From the NCBI RefSeq assembly GCF_004121055.1, contig NZ_PYAL01000009.1, positions 310,001 to 374,000 on the forward strand: 64,000 bases of DNA. Direction: 5' to 3'. Position numbers and translations under genes: made by a program. Below the pieces are notes generated by a model that made no database searches, was not told the DNA's origin, and was given only the letters and a program-made list of their open reading frames with translations. Position 1 is the stretch's first letter. Every line of letters begins with the position of its first letter. This DNA is from Achromobacter aloeverae (GTDB taxonomy: Bacteria > Pseudomonadota > Gammaproteobacteria > Burkholderiales > Burkholderiaceae_B). Shown one piece after another: positions 35,750-45,238 of the stretch.

Positions 35750-36652
35750 TCAGGATGGGATGACGTCCGTTTCCCGTCGTGGCGTGTCGCGCAGCATCTG
35801 GCACAGGCGCGCGGCCGCCGGCGACAGCGCATGGTCCGCATGGCGGCACAGGCAGATCTCGCGCAGGGGCTGCGGCGCGCGCAGCGGCCGGCAGGTGACG
35901 CCGCGCAGGTTCAGTTCGGGCAGCGCGATGAGGGGGACGATGGTGATGCCGAAGCCCGCCCGCACCATGCTCAGCGCGGTGACGGTATTCAGCACTTCAT
36001 GGTCGGCCTGCTTGGCGATGCCGTTGTCGGCGAAGGCCTGGCGGATGAGATCCGATTGCGCCTGCAGCCAGATCAGCGTCTGCGCTTCCAGCATGCGCCA
36101 ATTGAGCGTGCGGCGGCGCGCCAGGGCGTGGCCGCGCGGCAGGACGGCGACCAGCTCGTCGTCGAAGAGGCGTTCGAACACCAGGGGATGGGGCGATTCG
36201 AAGCGGGAGCAGATGGCGAAGTCCACTTCGTAGTTGAGCACCAGGTCGGCGATGTGCGGGCTGCGCGCCTCGTGCAGGCGAACCCGCACGTCGGGGTATG
36301 CGTCATGGAAATCGGCCAGCGCGTCGTTGACCAGCCCCAGCGCCAGGGACGGCAGCACCGCCAGCGACAGCCGGCCCTGCTTGAGCTGCGTGATGGCGCG
36401 GGCGTTGTTGCAGGCGGTGTCGATCTCCAGCAGCCCGCGCCGCATCTGGTCGCGCAACTGCGCGCCGATGTCCGTGATGCGCACGCGGCGGGTGCTGCGG
36501 TCGAACAGCTTGACGTCCAGGGCGCCTTCCAGGTCGCGGATCAACTGCGAGAAGGCCGGCTGCGTCATGCCGATTTTCTCGGCGGCGCGCGAGAACGACA
36601 GCGAGTCGGCCGCCGCCAGGAAACCCTCGATCTGCCGCAGCTTGACGCGCAT
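35750..36652 (-). CDS. LysR-family transcriptional regulator
   Basis: 300 residues: N-terminal winged helix (MRVKLRQIEGFLAAADSLSFSRAAEKIGMTQPAFSQLIRDLEGALDVKLFDRSTRRVRIT) and the periplasmic-binding-fold effector domain (LSLAVLPSLALGLV, VDFAICSRFE, GFGITIVPLIALPELN). It lies on the same strand as both pdxA (15 bases upstream) and tctC-prpD (downstream), not divergent from either; control of tctC-prpD is plausible because of the long gap between them. Confidence 0.94.
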   Translation of the reverse strand: MRVKLRQIEGFLAAADSLSFSRAAEKIGMTQPAFSQLIRDLEGALDVKLFDRSTRRVRITDIGAQLRDQMRRGLLEIDTACNNARAITQLKQGRLSLAVLPSLALGLVNDALADFHDAYPDVRVRLHEARSPHIADLVLNYEVDFAICSRFESPHPLVFERLFDDELVAVLPRGHALARRRTLNWRMLEAQTLIWLQAQSDLIRQAFADNGIAKQADHEVLNTVTALSMVRAGFGITIVPLIALPELNLRGVTCRPLRAPQPLREICLCRHADHALSPAAARLCQMLRDTPRRETDVIPS

Positions 36653-36667
36653 GTCCGGTGCCCGGCG

Positions 36668-37687
36668 CTAGGGAGCGGCCGCGCCGGTATGTTGCGGCGT
36701 CATCGCCAGCGCCACGTCGAAAGCCGTGACCAGGGACCGGTGATCGGCCACGCCGCGCCAGGCGATGTCGAAGGCCGTGCCGTGGTCCACGCTGGTGCGC
36801 ACGAAGGGCAGGCCCACCGTGACGTTGACGCCTTCGTCCACGCCCAGGTACTTGACCGGGATCAGGCCCTGGTCGTGGTATTGCGCCACCACGATGTCGA
36901 AGTCGCCGCGCCGCGCCCGCATGAAGACGGTGTCGCCCGGCCAGGGGCCGCTGGCGTCGATGCCGTCGGCGCGCGCATCGGCGATGGCGGGGGCGATGAT
37001 GTCCAGGTCCTCGCGGCCGAACTTGCCGTTCTCGCCGGCGTGCGGGTTCAAGCCGGCGACGGCGACGCGGGGGCGGGCGATGCCCATCTGGCGGCAGGCG
37101 TGGTCGGCCAGCCGCATGGCGCGCAGTTCCGCGTCGCGCGTGATGCCCGCGAAGACATCGGCCAGCGCGACGTGGATGGTCACCAGCAGGACCCGCAGCT
37201 CGCGGTTGGCGAGCATCATCGCGAAATCCTGCGTGCCGGACCGCTCCGCCAGGATTTCCGTGTGGCCCGGATAGTCGGCCCCGCCGGCGTTCATGGATTC
37301 CTTGTTCAACGGAGCCGTCACGATGGCGCGTATGCGTCCGGCCTTGGCGTCGTCGATGGCCGCGCACACGTAGTCATAGGCGGCGCGGCCCGCCGCCGCG
37401 CTGACCTGGCCGGCCGGCAGGTCGGCGGGCAGGGCGGGAGAACAGGCGATCACGGGAATGACGTCGGCCGCGCGCGACGCGATCCCGGCCGGGTCGGCGA
37501 TTTCCTCGACCCGCAGGCGCGCGCCCACCAGGGCCACCGCCCGCCGCAGCGCGCCGGCGTCGCCATAGACGACGGCCGGTGCGCCCAGGCCCTGCGCATA
37601 GGCCTTGACGATGATTTCGGGACCGATGCCGGCGGCATCGCCCATGGTGATGCCCAGCGGCAGGGAGGAGGAAGCGACGGCGGTCAT
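36668..37687 (-). CDS. pdxA: 4-hydroxythreonine-4-phosphate dehydrogenase family protein (PdxA/PdxA2)
   Basis: NAD-dependent decarboxylating dehydrogenase. ATG 37687 gives 339 residues. The metal-binding histidines lie in GADYPGHTEILAE, LVTIHVALADVF and AQYHDQGLIPVKYL; the N-terminal LPLGITMGDAAGIGPEI and TAPLNKESM are also typical. The vitamin B6 enzyme in this group of bacteria usually lies beside surA and ksgA. This copy sits between phoH and a LysR gene, so it may be the catabolic PdxA2 form that acts on four-carbon sugar-acid phosphates; the usual DUF1537 kinase partner is absent. Confidence 0.85.
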   Translation of the reverse strand: MTAVASSSLPLGITMGDAAGIGPEIIVKAYAQGLGAPAVVYGDAGALRRAVALVGARLRVEEIADPAGIASRAADVIPVIACSPALPADLPAGQVSAAAGRAAYDYVCAAIDDAKAGRIRAIVTAPLNKESMNAGGADYPGHTEILAERSGTQDFAMMLANRELRVLLVTIHVALADVFAGITRDAELRAMRLADHACRQMGIARPRVAVAGLNPHAGENGKFGREDLDIIAPAIADARADGIDASGPWPGDTVFMRARRGDFDIVVAQYHDQGLIPVKYLGVDEGVNVTVGLPFVRTSVDHGTAFDIAWRGVADHRSLVTAFDVALAMTPQHTGAAAP

Positions 37688-37713
37688 GGGGGCATGCGTG
37701 GCGGGACGAGTGG

Positions 37714-39489
37714 CTACAGGACATCCCCCGCGTAGTCGGCCAGGCGCGAACGTTCGCCGCGTTGCAGGGTGACGTGCCCCGAATGCGGCCAGCCCTTGAA
37801 GCGGTCGACCACGTAGGTCAGGCCCGAACTGCCCTCGGTCAGGTAGGGCGTATCGATCTGGGCGATGTTGCCCAGGCAGATCACCTTGGTGCCGGGGCCC
37901 GCGCGGGTGACCAGCGTCTTCATCTGCTTGGGCGTCAGGTTCTGCGCCTCGTCGATGATGAGGTACTTGTTCAGGAAGGTGCGGCCGCGCATGAAGTTCA
38001 GCGACTTGACCTTGATGCGCGAACGGATCAGGTCCATGGTGGCGGCGCGGCCCCAGTCGTTGTTGCCCTCGCCGTCCCCCATGTTCAGCACGTCCAGGTT
38101 GTCCTCCAGCGCGCCCATCCAGGGCAGCATCTTCTCCTCTTCCGTGCCCGGCAGGAAACCGATGTCCTCGCCCACCGGCACGGTGACGCGGGTCATGATG
38201 ATTTCCGTGTAGCGCTTGGTTTCCAGCACCTGCGTCAGGCCGGCCGCCAGGGCCAGCAAGGTCTTGCCGGTGCCGGCCTGGCCCAGCAGGGAGATGAAAT
38301 CGATCTCCGGGTTCATCAGCAGGTTGAGGGCGAAGTTCTGCTCGCGGTTGCGCGCGGTGATGCCCCAGACGTTGTTCTTGCCGTGGGTATAGTCGCGCAG
38401 CGTCGCCAGCACCGCCGTCTTGCCGTTGACCTCGCGCACTTGCGCGTACAGCGGCATCTGCCCTTCGAAGTAGACGAACTGGTTGACCACGAACTGGGCG
38501 CACAGGGGCCCATGGACCCGGTAGAAGGTGGTGCCGCCTTGCTGCCACGACTCGACGTCCTTGCCGTGCTTGTTCCAGAAGTCCTCCGGCAGCTGCATGA
38601 CCCCCGTGTACAGCAGGTCGGAATCCTCCAGGACATGGTCGTTGAAGTAGTCTTCCGCGGCCATGCCCAGGGCGCGCGCCTTCAGGCGCATGTTGATGTC
38701 CTTGGACACCAGCACCACCTCGCGCCCGGTGTATTTCTCCTGCAAGGCGCGAACCACGCCCAGGATCTGGTTGTCGGCCTTGCCCATGGGCAGGTCGGAC
38801 GGCAGGGTGCTGTGGATGGCGGTGGTCTGGAACAGCAGGCGCCCGCTGGCGTCCTTGTTGCCCAGCGCGTTCAGCGGCAGGCCCAGGTCCAGCTGGCCGG
38901 CCTCGGCCACCAACTGGTCCAGCGAGCGGCTGACCTGGCGCGCGTTGCGGGCCACTTCCGACATGCCCTTCTTCTGGTGGTCCAGCTCTTCCAGCGTCAT
39001 CATCGGCAGGAAGATGTCGTGCTCCTCGAAGCGGAAGATCGAGGTGGGGTCGTGCAGCAGCACGTTGGTGTCCAGCACGAACAGCTTGCGCGATGCGCTG
39101 TCGGCGCGCGTGCGCGACTTGCGTTCGTTCCTGGCGGTCGCCTTGGAGATCGGCGTCGGCACGGCGGCCGGCGCGGCGGCGGGCACGGCAACCGGGGCGG
39201 CGTCGGCGATGACATTGGCCGGCTTGCGCGCGGCGGTCTTGCGCGCCGGGGGCTGCTGCTTGGCGGGAGCGGCGTCGCCGCGGGCTTCGGCGGGGGCGTC
39301 GGCTCGGGCTTCGGGATGCTTCTCGGGGCGATGGGCGGGGCGGGCAGGCGCGATGCCCGCCAACTCCGGCTGGAGGGCGACGGATTCGACGGCGGCGGGC
39401 TTGGCCGCGGGTGTTGCCGGACGGGCGGTTTCGCCCGTGGGGAAGGTCAGGATAGCGGCGGGGCGGGTGGGCAACTTCGGAAGCGGCAT
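37714..39489 (-). CDS. PhoH-family protein with PIN domain
   Basis: ATPase/RNA-processing protein fused to a PIN nuclease domain. ATG 39489 follows AGGAGA at good spacing and gives 591 residues. The first ~125 residues are Ala/Pro/Lys-rich and disordered. The PIN domain (about 135-260) begins RKLFVLDTNVLLHDPTSIF with acidic residues in MTLEELDHQKKG and DNQILGVVRAL. The PhoH domain has Walker A GQAGTGKTLL near 402-411, EDIGFLPGTEEEKMLPW and Walker B NKYLIIDEAQN. Mycobacterial PhoH2 of this layout unwinds and cuts RNA; the same is inferred here. pdxA starts 26 bases downstream. Confidence 0.92.
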   Translation of the reverse strand: MPLPKLPTRPAAILTFPTGETARPATPAAKPAAVESVALQPELAGIAPARPAHRPEKHPEARADAPAEARGDAAPAKQQPPARKTAARKPANVIADAAPVAVPAAAPAAVPTPISKATARNERKSRTRADSASRKLFVLDTNVLLHDPTSIFRFEEHDIFLPMMTLEELDHQKKGMSEVARNARQVSRSLDQLVAEAGQLDLGLPLNALGNKDASGRLLFQTTAIHSTLPSDLPMGKADNQILGVVRALQEKYTGREVVLVSKDINMRLKARALGMAAEDYFNDHVLEDSDLLYTGVMQLPEDFWNKHGKDVESWQQGGTTFYRVHGPLCAQFVVNQFVYFEGQMPLYAQVREVNGKTAVLATLRDYTHGKNNVWGITARNREQNFALNLLMNPEIDFISLLGQAGTGKTLLALAAGLTQVLETKRYTEIIMTRVTVPVGEDIGFLPGTEEEKMLPWMGALEDNLDVLNMGDGEGNNDWGRAATMDLIRSRIKVKSLNFMRGRTFLNKYLIIDEAQNLTPKQMKTLVTRAGPGTKVICLGNIAQIDTPYLTEGSSGLTYVVDRFKGWPHSGHVTLQRGERSRLADYAGDVL

Positions 39490-39544
39490 GAGCGTCACTC
39501 TCCTGTGGGTAGCCGGCGGCGCCGTGAAGCGCGCCGGCAACAAA

Positions 39545-40009
39545 TCAACCAATACTCTTGGCGGCCTGCAGGACTTCCTTGGCATGGCCCGGCACTTTCA
39601 CGCCACGCCATTCCTGGACCAGCAAACCATAGGCATCGATGAGAAAAGTGCTGCGTTCGATGCCGCGCACCTGTTTGCCATACATGTTTTTCTGCTTGAT
39701 GACGTCGTACAGAGTGCAGACGGTTTCGTCGGCGTCGGTGATGAGCGGGAAGGGCAGGTCGTACTTGCAGCGGAAGTTCTCGTGCGATTTCAGCGAGTCG
39801 CGCGAAATGCCCACCACGACGCAGCTGGCCGCCAGGAAGTCGGCGTGCATGTCGCGGAAATCCTGGCTTTCCGTCGTGCACCCCGGCGTGTTGTCCTTGG
39901 GGTAGAAATAGAGGACCACGGCGCGTCCGCGGCACTGTTCGAGGCTGATGGGGCCTATCGTGCTGTCGGCGGTGAAAAGCGGTGCGGGCTTGCCGATGAT
40001 GGGTTTCAT
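39545..40009 (-). CDS. bcp: Thiol peroxidase of the Bcp/PrxQ type
   Basis: Thioredoxin-dependent peroxiredoxin that reduces H2O2 and organic hydroperoxides. 154 residues: MKPIIGKPAPLFTADSTIG, FYPKDNTPGCTTESQDFRD with the peroxidatic Cys (PGCT), and ERSTFLIDAYG. The position five residues after the peroxidatic Cys, Cys in many Bcp proteins, is Asp here; Cys residues further on (ASCVVVG, FRCKYD, ETVCTL) could serve as resolving cysteines. ATG 40009 overlaps the stop of the Mth938-like gene by one base, so the two are coupled. Confidence 0.93.
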   Translation of the reverse strand: MKPIIGKPAPLFTADSTIGPISLEQCRGRAVVLYFYPKDNTPGCTTESQDFRDMHADFLAASCVVVGISRDSLKSHENFRCKYDLPFPLITDADETVCTLYDVIKQKNMYGKQVRGIERSTFLIDAYGLLVQEWRGVKVPGHAKEVLQAAKSIG

Positions 40010-40467
40010 CAGGTCGGTTCTCCTTGGGGAATCAGGGCGACGACCACGCGCCGGCCTTCTGACATCAGGATGTTGTAAGTTCGGGCGGCTGCCTGGGTGT
40101 CCATGACCTCGATGCCGATCCCCGACGTCAGCAGCGGCTGCAGCACCTCGGGCCGCAGGAAGCGCTGGCGCGCGCCCGTGCCGATGAGCAGTACCTCGGG
40201 GGCGCCGGGGGGCAGGGGCGCGGGGGCGCCCTCGGCCTCGTCCAGGAAGGCAAGGGGGTCGCGCGGCGTTTCCGGCAATCCGGCCGCCTGGCGCAAGAGT
40301 TGGGGGGTGATCTGGTCTGGCGCCTGGACCGGCCAGTGGGAGACCGGGCCTTCGGGGCCGAAGGCGACCGCGTGGGAAAAGCGTACCTGGTTGACTTCGA
40401 TATAGCCGTCGCCATAGGCGGTGACGGTATTCAAGGCAGCCGACGCAGGATCAGTATGCAGCTTCAA
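40009..40467 (-). CDS. Mth938-like domain protein
   Basis: Small cytosolic protein of the Mth938/NDUFAF3 family of unknown function. The start is TTG 40467, supported by CCGGAG eight bases upstream; this gives 152 residues starting MKLHTDPASAALNTVTAYGDGYIEVN. The family marks VLLIGTGARQRFLRPEVLQPLL and the end of the fold MDTQAAARTYNILMSEGRRVVVALI are clear. An ATG 17 codons upstream (40518) is possible but would add atypical residues. Divergent from the aminotransferase gene. Confidence 0.88.
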   Translation of the reverse strand: MKLHTDPASAALNTVTAYGDGYIEVNQVRFSHAVAFGPEGPVSHWPVQAPDQITPQLLRQAAGLPETPRDPLAFLDEAEGAPAPLPPGAPEVLLIGTGARQRFLRPEVLQPLLTSGIGIEVMDTQAAARTYNILMSEGRRVVVALIPQGEPT

Positions 40468-40649
40468 TAAATGGCTCCGGCTTGTTGGGTGGATGATAGC
40501 GCATCGGGATGCCCGCATGTTGCGCGGGATCGACAGGGGAAAGCACGGGGGAAGGATCCCATTTCACCCAATTTGCCCCGGTGGCCGCGTTAGGCTAGAT
40601 TATCGGGTTCCGCCCTGTCCCCCTCTCCCCCGCCCCAAGGATTTACGTC

Positions 40650-41837
40650 ATGAGGAAGTTCTCGCGCATCGAGCGCCTGCCGCCCTACGTATTCAACATT
40701 ACGGGCGAGCTGAAGATGGCGGCGCGGCGCAGGGGCGAGGACATCATCGACATGTCCATGGGCAACCCGGACGGCGCCACGCCCGCCCATATCGTCGACA
40801 AGCTGGTCGAGGCCGCCACCCGGCCCGACACCCATGGCTACTCGGTGTCCAAGGGGATCCCGCGCCTGCGCAAGGCCATCTCGACCTGGTACCAGCGCCG
40901 CTACGCGGTGGACATCGATCCCGACACCGAAGCCATCGTCACCATCGGGTCCAAGGAAGGCCTTGCGCACCTGATGCTGGCCACGCTGGACCAGGGCGAC
41001 ACCGTGCTGGTGCCCAATCCCAGCTATCCCATCCACATCTATGGCGCGGTGATCGCCGGCGCCAATATCCGCTCGGTGCGCATGACCCCGGGCGTGGACT
41101 TCTTCGAGGAACTGGAGCGCGCCGTGCGCGAATCCATACCCAAACCGAAGATGATGGTGCTGGGCTTTCCCAGCAATCCCACCGCGCAGTGCGTGGACCT
41201 GTCCTTCTTCGAGCGGGTGGTGGCGCTGGCCAGGGAGCACGACATCCTGGTGGTGCACGACCTGGCCTATGCCGACATCTGCTTCGACGGCTACGTGGCG
41301 CCGTCCATCATGCAGGTGCCGGGCGCGCGCGACGTGGCGGTCGAATTCTTCACCATGAGCAAGAGCTACAACATGGCCGGCTGGCGCATCGGCTTCATGG
41401 TGGGCAACCGGGAACTGGTGCATGCGCTGGCGCGCATCAAGAGCTATCACGACTACGGCACGTTCACGCCCATCCAGGTGGCCTCCATCGCCGCGCTGGA
41501 AGGGCCGCAGGATTGCGTCGACGCGGTGGTCGAGCAGTATCGCAGCCGTCGCGACGTGCTGGCCCGCGGCCTGCACGAAGCCGGCTGGGACGTGGAAGTC
41601 CCCAAGGCCTCCATGTATATATGGGCACGGATTCCCGAGCCCTATCGGGCCATGGGCTCGCTGGAATTCTCCAAGCGGGTGCTGGCCGACGCCAAGGTGG
41701 CGGTTTCGCCTGGCATAGGTTTCGGCGAATACGGCGACGAGTATGTCCGTTTCGCCCTGATCGAAAACGAGCAACGCACGCGTCAGGCCGTGCGCGGCAT
41801 TAAGGAAATGTTCCGCAAGGACGGATTGCTGAAATGA
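40650..41837 (+). CDS. alaC: AlaC-type pyridoxal-phosphate aminotransferase
   Basis: Class I/II aminotransferase, probably glutamate-pyruvate type. 395 residues starting [16 protein letters not shown], the usual AlaC N-terminus. Lys238 in [16 protein letters not shown] holds the cofactor; SNPTAQC and [11 protein letters not shown] give the other binding residues. AAGGA precedes the ATG. Its stop overlaps the hom start (ATGA). This aminotransferase-hom-thrC order is common in betaproteobacteria, and a link between alanine or aspartate-family amination and threonine synthesis is inferred. Confidence 0.93.
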   Translation: MRKFSRIERLPPYVFNITGELKMAARRRGEDIIDMSMGNPDGATPAHIVDKLVEAATRPDTHGYSVSKGIPRLRKAISTWYQRRYAVDIDPDTEAIVTIGSKEGLAHLMLATLDQGDTVLVPNPSYPIHIYGAVIAGANIRSVRMTPGVDFFEELERAVRESIPKPKMMVLGFPSNPTAQCVDLSFFERVVALAREHDILVVHDLAYADICFDGYVAPSIMQVPGARDVAVEFFTMSKSYNMAGWRIGFMVGNRELVHALARIKSYHDYGTFTPIQVASIAALEGPQDCVDAVVEQYRSRRDVLARGLHEAGWDVEVPKASMYIWARIPEPYRAMGSLEFSKRVLADAKVAVSPGIGFGEYGDEYVRFALIENEQRTRQAVRGIKEMFRKDGLLK

Positions 41838-43138
41838 ATCCCATGAAGGTAGGCCTGCTGGGCCTTGGCGTGGTGGGTGGCGGTACCTGGACGGTGCTGT
41901 CGCGCAACGCGGAAGAAATCGCGCGCCGCGCGGGTCGGCGCATCGAAGTCACGCATATCGCCGTGCGCGATACCCTCAAGGCGGCCAGCCGCGTGGGCGG
42001 CGGCGCGACGATTACCACCAATCCCCACGACGTGGTGCGGGATCCCAGCATCGATATCGTGGTCGAGCTGATCGGCGGCGATACGCTGGCGCGCGAACTG
42101 GTCCTGGAGGCCATCGCGCAGGGCAAGCACGTGGTCACCGCCAACAAGGCGCTGCTGGCCAAGCACGGCAACGAAATCTTCGCCGCCGCGTCCGCGCGCG
42201 GCGTGATGGTGGCCTTCGAGGCCGCCGTGGCCGGCGGCATTCCCATCATCAAGGCCATGCGCGAGGGCCTGACCGCCAACCGCATCCAGTGGGTGGCCGG
42301 CATCATCAACGGCACCACCAATTTCATCCTGTCGGAAATGCGCAGCCGCGGGCTGGCTTTCGCCGAGGTGCTGGCCGAGGCGCAGCGCCTGGGCTATGCC
42401 GAGGCCGATCCCACGTTCGACGTCGAGGGCGTGGATGCCGCGCACAAGCTGACCCTGCTGGCCTCGCTGGCGTTCGGCGTGCCGGTGCAGTTCGACAAGG
42501 CCTACATCGAAGGCATCTCGCAGCTCGCGCAGGAAGACATCGCCCATGCCGAACGCCTGGGCTATCGCATCAAGCTGCTGGGCATCACCCGCCGCCGGCC
42601 CGAAGGTATCGAGCTGCGCGTGCATCCGGCGCTGGTGCCCAGCACGCGCCTGCTGGCCAATGTGGAAGGCCCGATGAACGCCGTGCTGGTGCGCGGCGAC
42701 GCCGTCGGCCCCACGCTGTACTATGGCCAGGGCGCGGGCGAGGAGCCCACCGCGTCGGCCGTGGTGGCCGACCTGGTCGACGTGACCCGCCTGCACACCG
42801 CCGATCCGGGCAACCGCGTGCCGCACCTGGCCTTCCAGCCGGACGCCATGTCGGACCTGCCCATCCTGCCGATCGAGAAAGTGTCGACCTCGTACTACCT
42901 GCGCCTGCGGGTGGACGACCAGCCGGGCGTGCTGGCCGATATCGCCCGCATCCTGGCGGAGCGTTCGATCTCCATCGGGTCCATGATCCAGCAGCCTTCG
43001 AACATCGGCGGCGCCGACATCATCTTCCTCACGCACGAAGCGGTGGAAGGCGACGTCAACCAGGCCATCGCCCGTATCGAGTCCCTGGCTTTCGTGCGTT
43101 CCAAGGTGACGCGCATCCGCATGGAGACCCTGGCATGA
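41834..43138 (+). CDS. hom: Homoserine dehydrogenase
   Basis: Reduces aspartate semialdehyde to homoserine with NAD(P)H. 434 residues: Rossmann start [28 protein letters not shown], catalytic/substrate region [18 protein letters not shown] and [14 protein letters not shown], and a C-terminal ACT domain from about 355 ([23 protein letters not shown]) for threonine feedback. No aspartokinase fusion. ATG 41834 overlaps the alaC stop; the hom stop overlaps the thrC start. Confidence 0.97.
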   Translation: MNPMKVGLLGLGVVGGGTWTVLSRNAEEIARRAGRRIEVTHIAVRDTLKAASRVGGGATITTNPHDVVRDPSIDIVVELIGGDTLARELVLEAIAQGKHVVTANKALLAKHGNEIFAAASARGVMVAFEAAVAGGIPIIKAMREGLTANRIQWVAGIINGTTNFILSEMRSRGLAFAEVLAEAQRLGYAEADPTFDVEGVDAAHKLTLLASLAFGVPVQFDKAYIEGISQLAQEDIAHAERLGYRIKLLGITRRRPEGIELRVHPALVPSTRLLANVEGPMNAVLVRGDAVGPTLYYGQGAGEEPTASAVVADLVDVTRLHTADPGNRVPHLAFQPDAMSDLPILPIEKVSTSYYLRLRVDDQPGVLADIARILAERSISIGSMIQQPSNIGGADIIFLTHEAVEGDVNQAIARIESLAFVRSKVTRIRMETLA

Positions 43139-44544
43139 ACTACGTATCCACCCGCGGCGGCATGGCGCCGCTGCCTTTCTCCGACATCCTGCTCGAAGGC
43201 CTGGCGCCGGACGGCGGCCTGGCGGTGCCCCAGACGCTGCCCAAGCTGACCGCCGCGCAACTGGAAGGCTGGCGCGCGCTGTCCTATGCCGACCTGGCAT
43301 TCGAGGTGCTGTCGCTGTTCATCACCGACATTCCCGCCGACGACCTGCGCCGCCTGACGCGCGCCGCGTACACGGCCCGGATCTTCGGCAGCGAGGACAT
43401 CGTGCCGCTGCGCCCGCTGGACGGCAAGCTGAGCCTGCTGGGCCTGTCGGAAGGCCCGACGCTGGCGTTCAAGGACATGGCCATGCAGTTCCTGGGCCAG
43501 GCTTTCGAGTACGTGCTGGCCAAGCGGGGCACCACGCTCAACATCCTGGGCGCGACCTCCGGCGATACGGGTTCGGCGGCGGAATACGCGCTGCGCGGCA
43601 AGAAGGGCGTGTCGGTCTTCATGCTTTCGCCGCATGGCCGCATGAGCGCCTTCCAGCGCGCGCAGATGTATTCGCTGCAGGACCCCAACATCCATAACAT
43701 CGCCGTGCGCGGCGTGTTCGACGACTGCCAGGATATCGTCAAGGCCCTGGCCGGCGACCTGGAATTCAAGTCGGCCTGCCATCTGGGCGCGGTCAACTCG
43801 ATCAACTGGGGGCGTATCGCCGCCCAGATCGTGTACTACGTGCATGGCTGGCTGCGCGCCACCACCAAGGCTGGCGAGCAGGTGTCGTTCGCGGTGCCGT
43901 CGGGCAACTTCGGCAACATCCTGGCCGGCCACATCGCGCGGCGCATGGGCCTGCCCATCCGCCGCCTGGTGCTGGCGACCAACGAGAACAACGTGCTGGA
44001 AGAGTTCTTCCGCACCGGCATCTATCGTCCGCGTTCGGCGCAGCAGACCCACGCCACGTCCAGTCCGTCGATGGATATCTCGCGCGCGTCGAATTTCGAG
44101 CGCTTCATCTTCGACCTGGTCGATGCCGACGGCGCCCGCGTCAAGGCCTTGTGGGGTCAGCTGGCGCAGGACGGCTATTTCGACCTCTCGTCCCATCTGG
44201 GCGAGTTCGGCGGCAAGTACGGTTTCGTGGCCGGCGCCAGCTCTCACGCCGACCGCCTGTCGACCATACGCGCGACCTATGATGCCTGCGGCGTGCTGAT
44301 CGACCCCCATACCGCCGACGGCGTGAAGGTGGCGCGCGCATTTGTCGAGCCGGGCGTCCCCATGCTGGTGCTGGAGACGGCCTTGCCGGCCAAGTTCTCG
44401 GAGACCATCGAGGCCGCCCTGGGCCGCCCGGCCCCGCCGCCGGCCGCGCTGGCGGGCCTGGAGTCGCTGCCGCAGCGGGTCGAGGTGATGGACAACGACG
44501 TGGAAGCGGTGCGGCGCTACGTGCGGGAGCACGCGGCGCTGTAA
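43135..44544 (+). CDS. thrC: Threonine synthase
   Basis: Pyridoxal-phosphate enzyme that converts O-phosphohomoserine to threonine. 469 residues from ATG 43135 ([29 protein letters not shown]), the long type typical of proteobacteria. Lys113 in SEGPTLAFKDMAMQF binds the cofactor; GATSGDTGSAAEYAL is the phosphate-binding loop and VPSGNFGNILAG is also typical. The kinase that makes the substrate (thrB) is not in this window. A terminator follows. Confidence 0.97.
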   Translation: MNYVSTRGGMAPLPFSDILLEGLAPDGGLAVPQTLPKLTAAQLEGWRALSYADLAFEVLSLFITDIPADDLRRLTRAAYTARIFGSEDIVPLRPLDGKLSLLGLSEGPTLAFKDMAMQFLGQAFEYVLAKRGTTLNILGATSGDTGSAAEYALRGKKGVSVFMLSPHGRMSAFQRAQMYSLQDPNIHNIAVRGVFDDCQDIVKALAGDLEFKSACHLGAVNSINWGRIAAQIVYYVHGWLRATTKAGEQVSFAVPSGNFGNILAGHIARRMGLPIRRLVLATNENNVLEEFFRTGIYRPRSAQQTHATSSPSMDISRASNFERFIFDLVDADGARVKALWGQLAQDGYFDLSSHLGEFGGKYGFVAGASSHADRLSTIRATYDACGVLIDPHTADGVKVARAFVEPGVPMLVLETALPAKFSETIEAALGRPAPPPAALAGLESLPQRVEVMDNDVEAVRRYVREHAAL

Positions 44545-44566
44545 GGGCGCCTCGTCCCGTGTCGGT

Positions 44567-44599
44567 AGGGAGCCCAGTTCACGCCGAGGCTCCCTTTTT
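44567..44599 (+). terminator. Rho-independent terminator after thrC
   Basis: AGGGAGCC (44567-44574) pairs with GGCTCCCT (44588-44595), 13-base loop, followed directly by TTTT and C. It closes the alaC-hom-thrC transcript. Confidence 0.88.
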
Positions 44600-44679
44600 C
44601 GTTTCGCGCGTTCCTGTCGTGGAGCGCGTGGAGAATGTGTGAATACGTGGCGTGGGCGTCGCGCGCGTCCACCTACGCG

Positions 44680-44707
44680 TTGACGCGCGCCGGGGGCTGG
44701 CGATAAT
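44680..44707 (+). promoter_or_regulatory. Promoter of crcB
   Basis: TTGACG (44680-44685), 16-base spacer, GATAAT (44702-44707), 29 bases before the crcB ATG. The short leader (about 20-25 bases) leaves no room for a fluoride riboswitch. Confidence 0.6.
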
Positions 44708-44736
44708 GAGGCCTTTGCGCTCGACAAAGGAACGGC

Positions 44737-45126
44737 ATGCCGTCGATGTTATCGCCCATCAGTTTTGTCGCCATCGGCCTGGGCGCCGCGCTGGGCGCGT
44801 GGTTGCGCTGGGGCCTGGGGCTTGCGTTCAACCGTCACGAGGCACTGCCTTGGGGTACGCTGGCCGCCAATCTCGGCGGCGGCTACCTGATCGGCGTCAT
44901 GGTGGCCCTGGTGGCCGCGCATCCCGAATGGCCGGCCTGGATACGGCTGGCCTGCATCACGGGCTTCCTGGGCGGCCTGACCACCTTTTCGACATTTTCG
45001 GCGGAAACCGTGGGCATGCTGGAGCGCGGCGAATACGGCGGCGCCGTGCTGTATGCCGGCGTCAGCCTGGCCGGGTCGCTGCTGCTGACGGCAGCGGGCC
45101 TGTTCACCGTGAGGGCCCTGGCCTGA
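44737..45126 (+). CDS. crcB: Fluoride channel CrcB (Fluc)
   Basis: Small inner-membrane protein that dimerises as a dual-topology fluoride channel and keeps cytosolic fluoride low. 129 residues, four hydrophobic helices, with the family marks GLGAALGAWLRWGLG, GTLAANLGGGYLIGV and GFLGGLTTFSTFSAETV. ATG 44737 is set by AAAGGA; a second ATG three codons on is less likely. It stands alone after the thrC terminator and is convergent with hpnE. Confidence 0.96.
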   Translation: MPSMLSPISFVAIGLGAALGAWLRWGLGLAFNRHEALPWGTLAANLGGGYLIGVMVALVAAHPEWPAWIRLACITGFLGGLTTFSTFSAETVGMLERGEYGGAVLYAGVSLAGSLLLTAAGLFTVRALA

Positions 45127-45238
45127 ACCATGGGCTCCACTTCATCGGCGCCGCATGGCCGGCGCCGGCCATCGAGGGCAAGCCTTCAAGCACAGCGTTG
45201 CAACGACATCCCGGCAGCGTAGGGGGGCGTATGCGCGA

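Noticed and set aside
44640-44736. Fluoride riboswitch before crcB
   Set aside because: The promoter found at 44680-44707 leaves only about 20-25 bases of leader, and the conserved riboswitch core is not present.
44699-44756. Inverted repeat GGCGATAA / TTATCGCC across the crcB start
   Set aside because: The left arm overlaps the -10 box and would not be in the mRNA, so it cannot hide the ribosome site.
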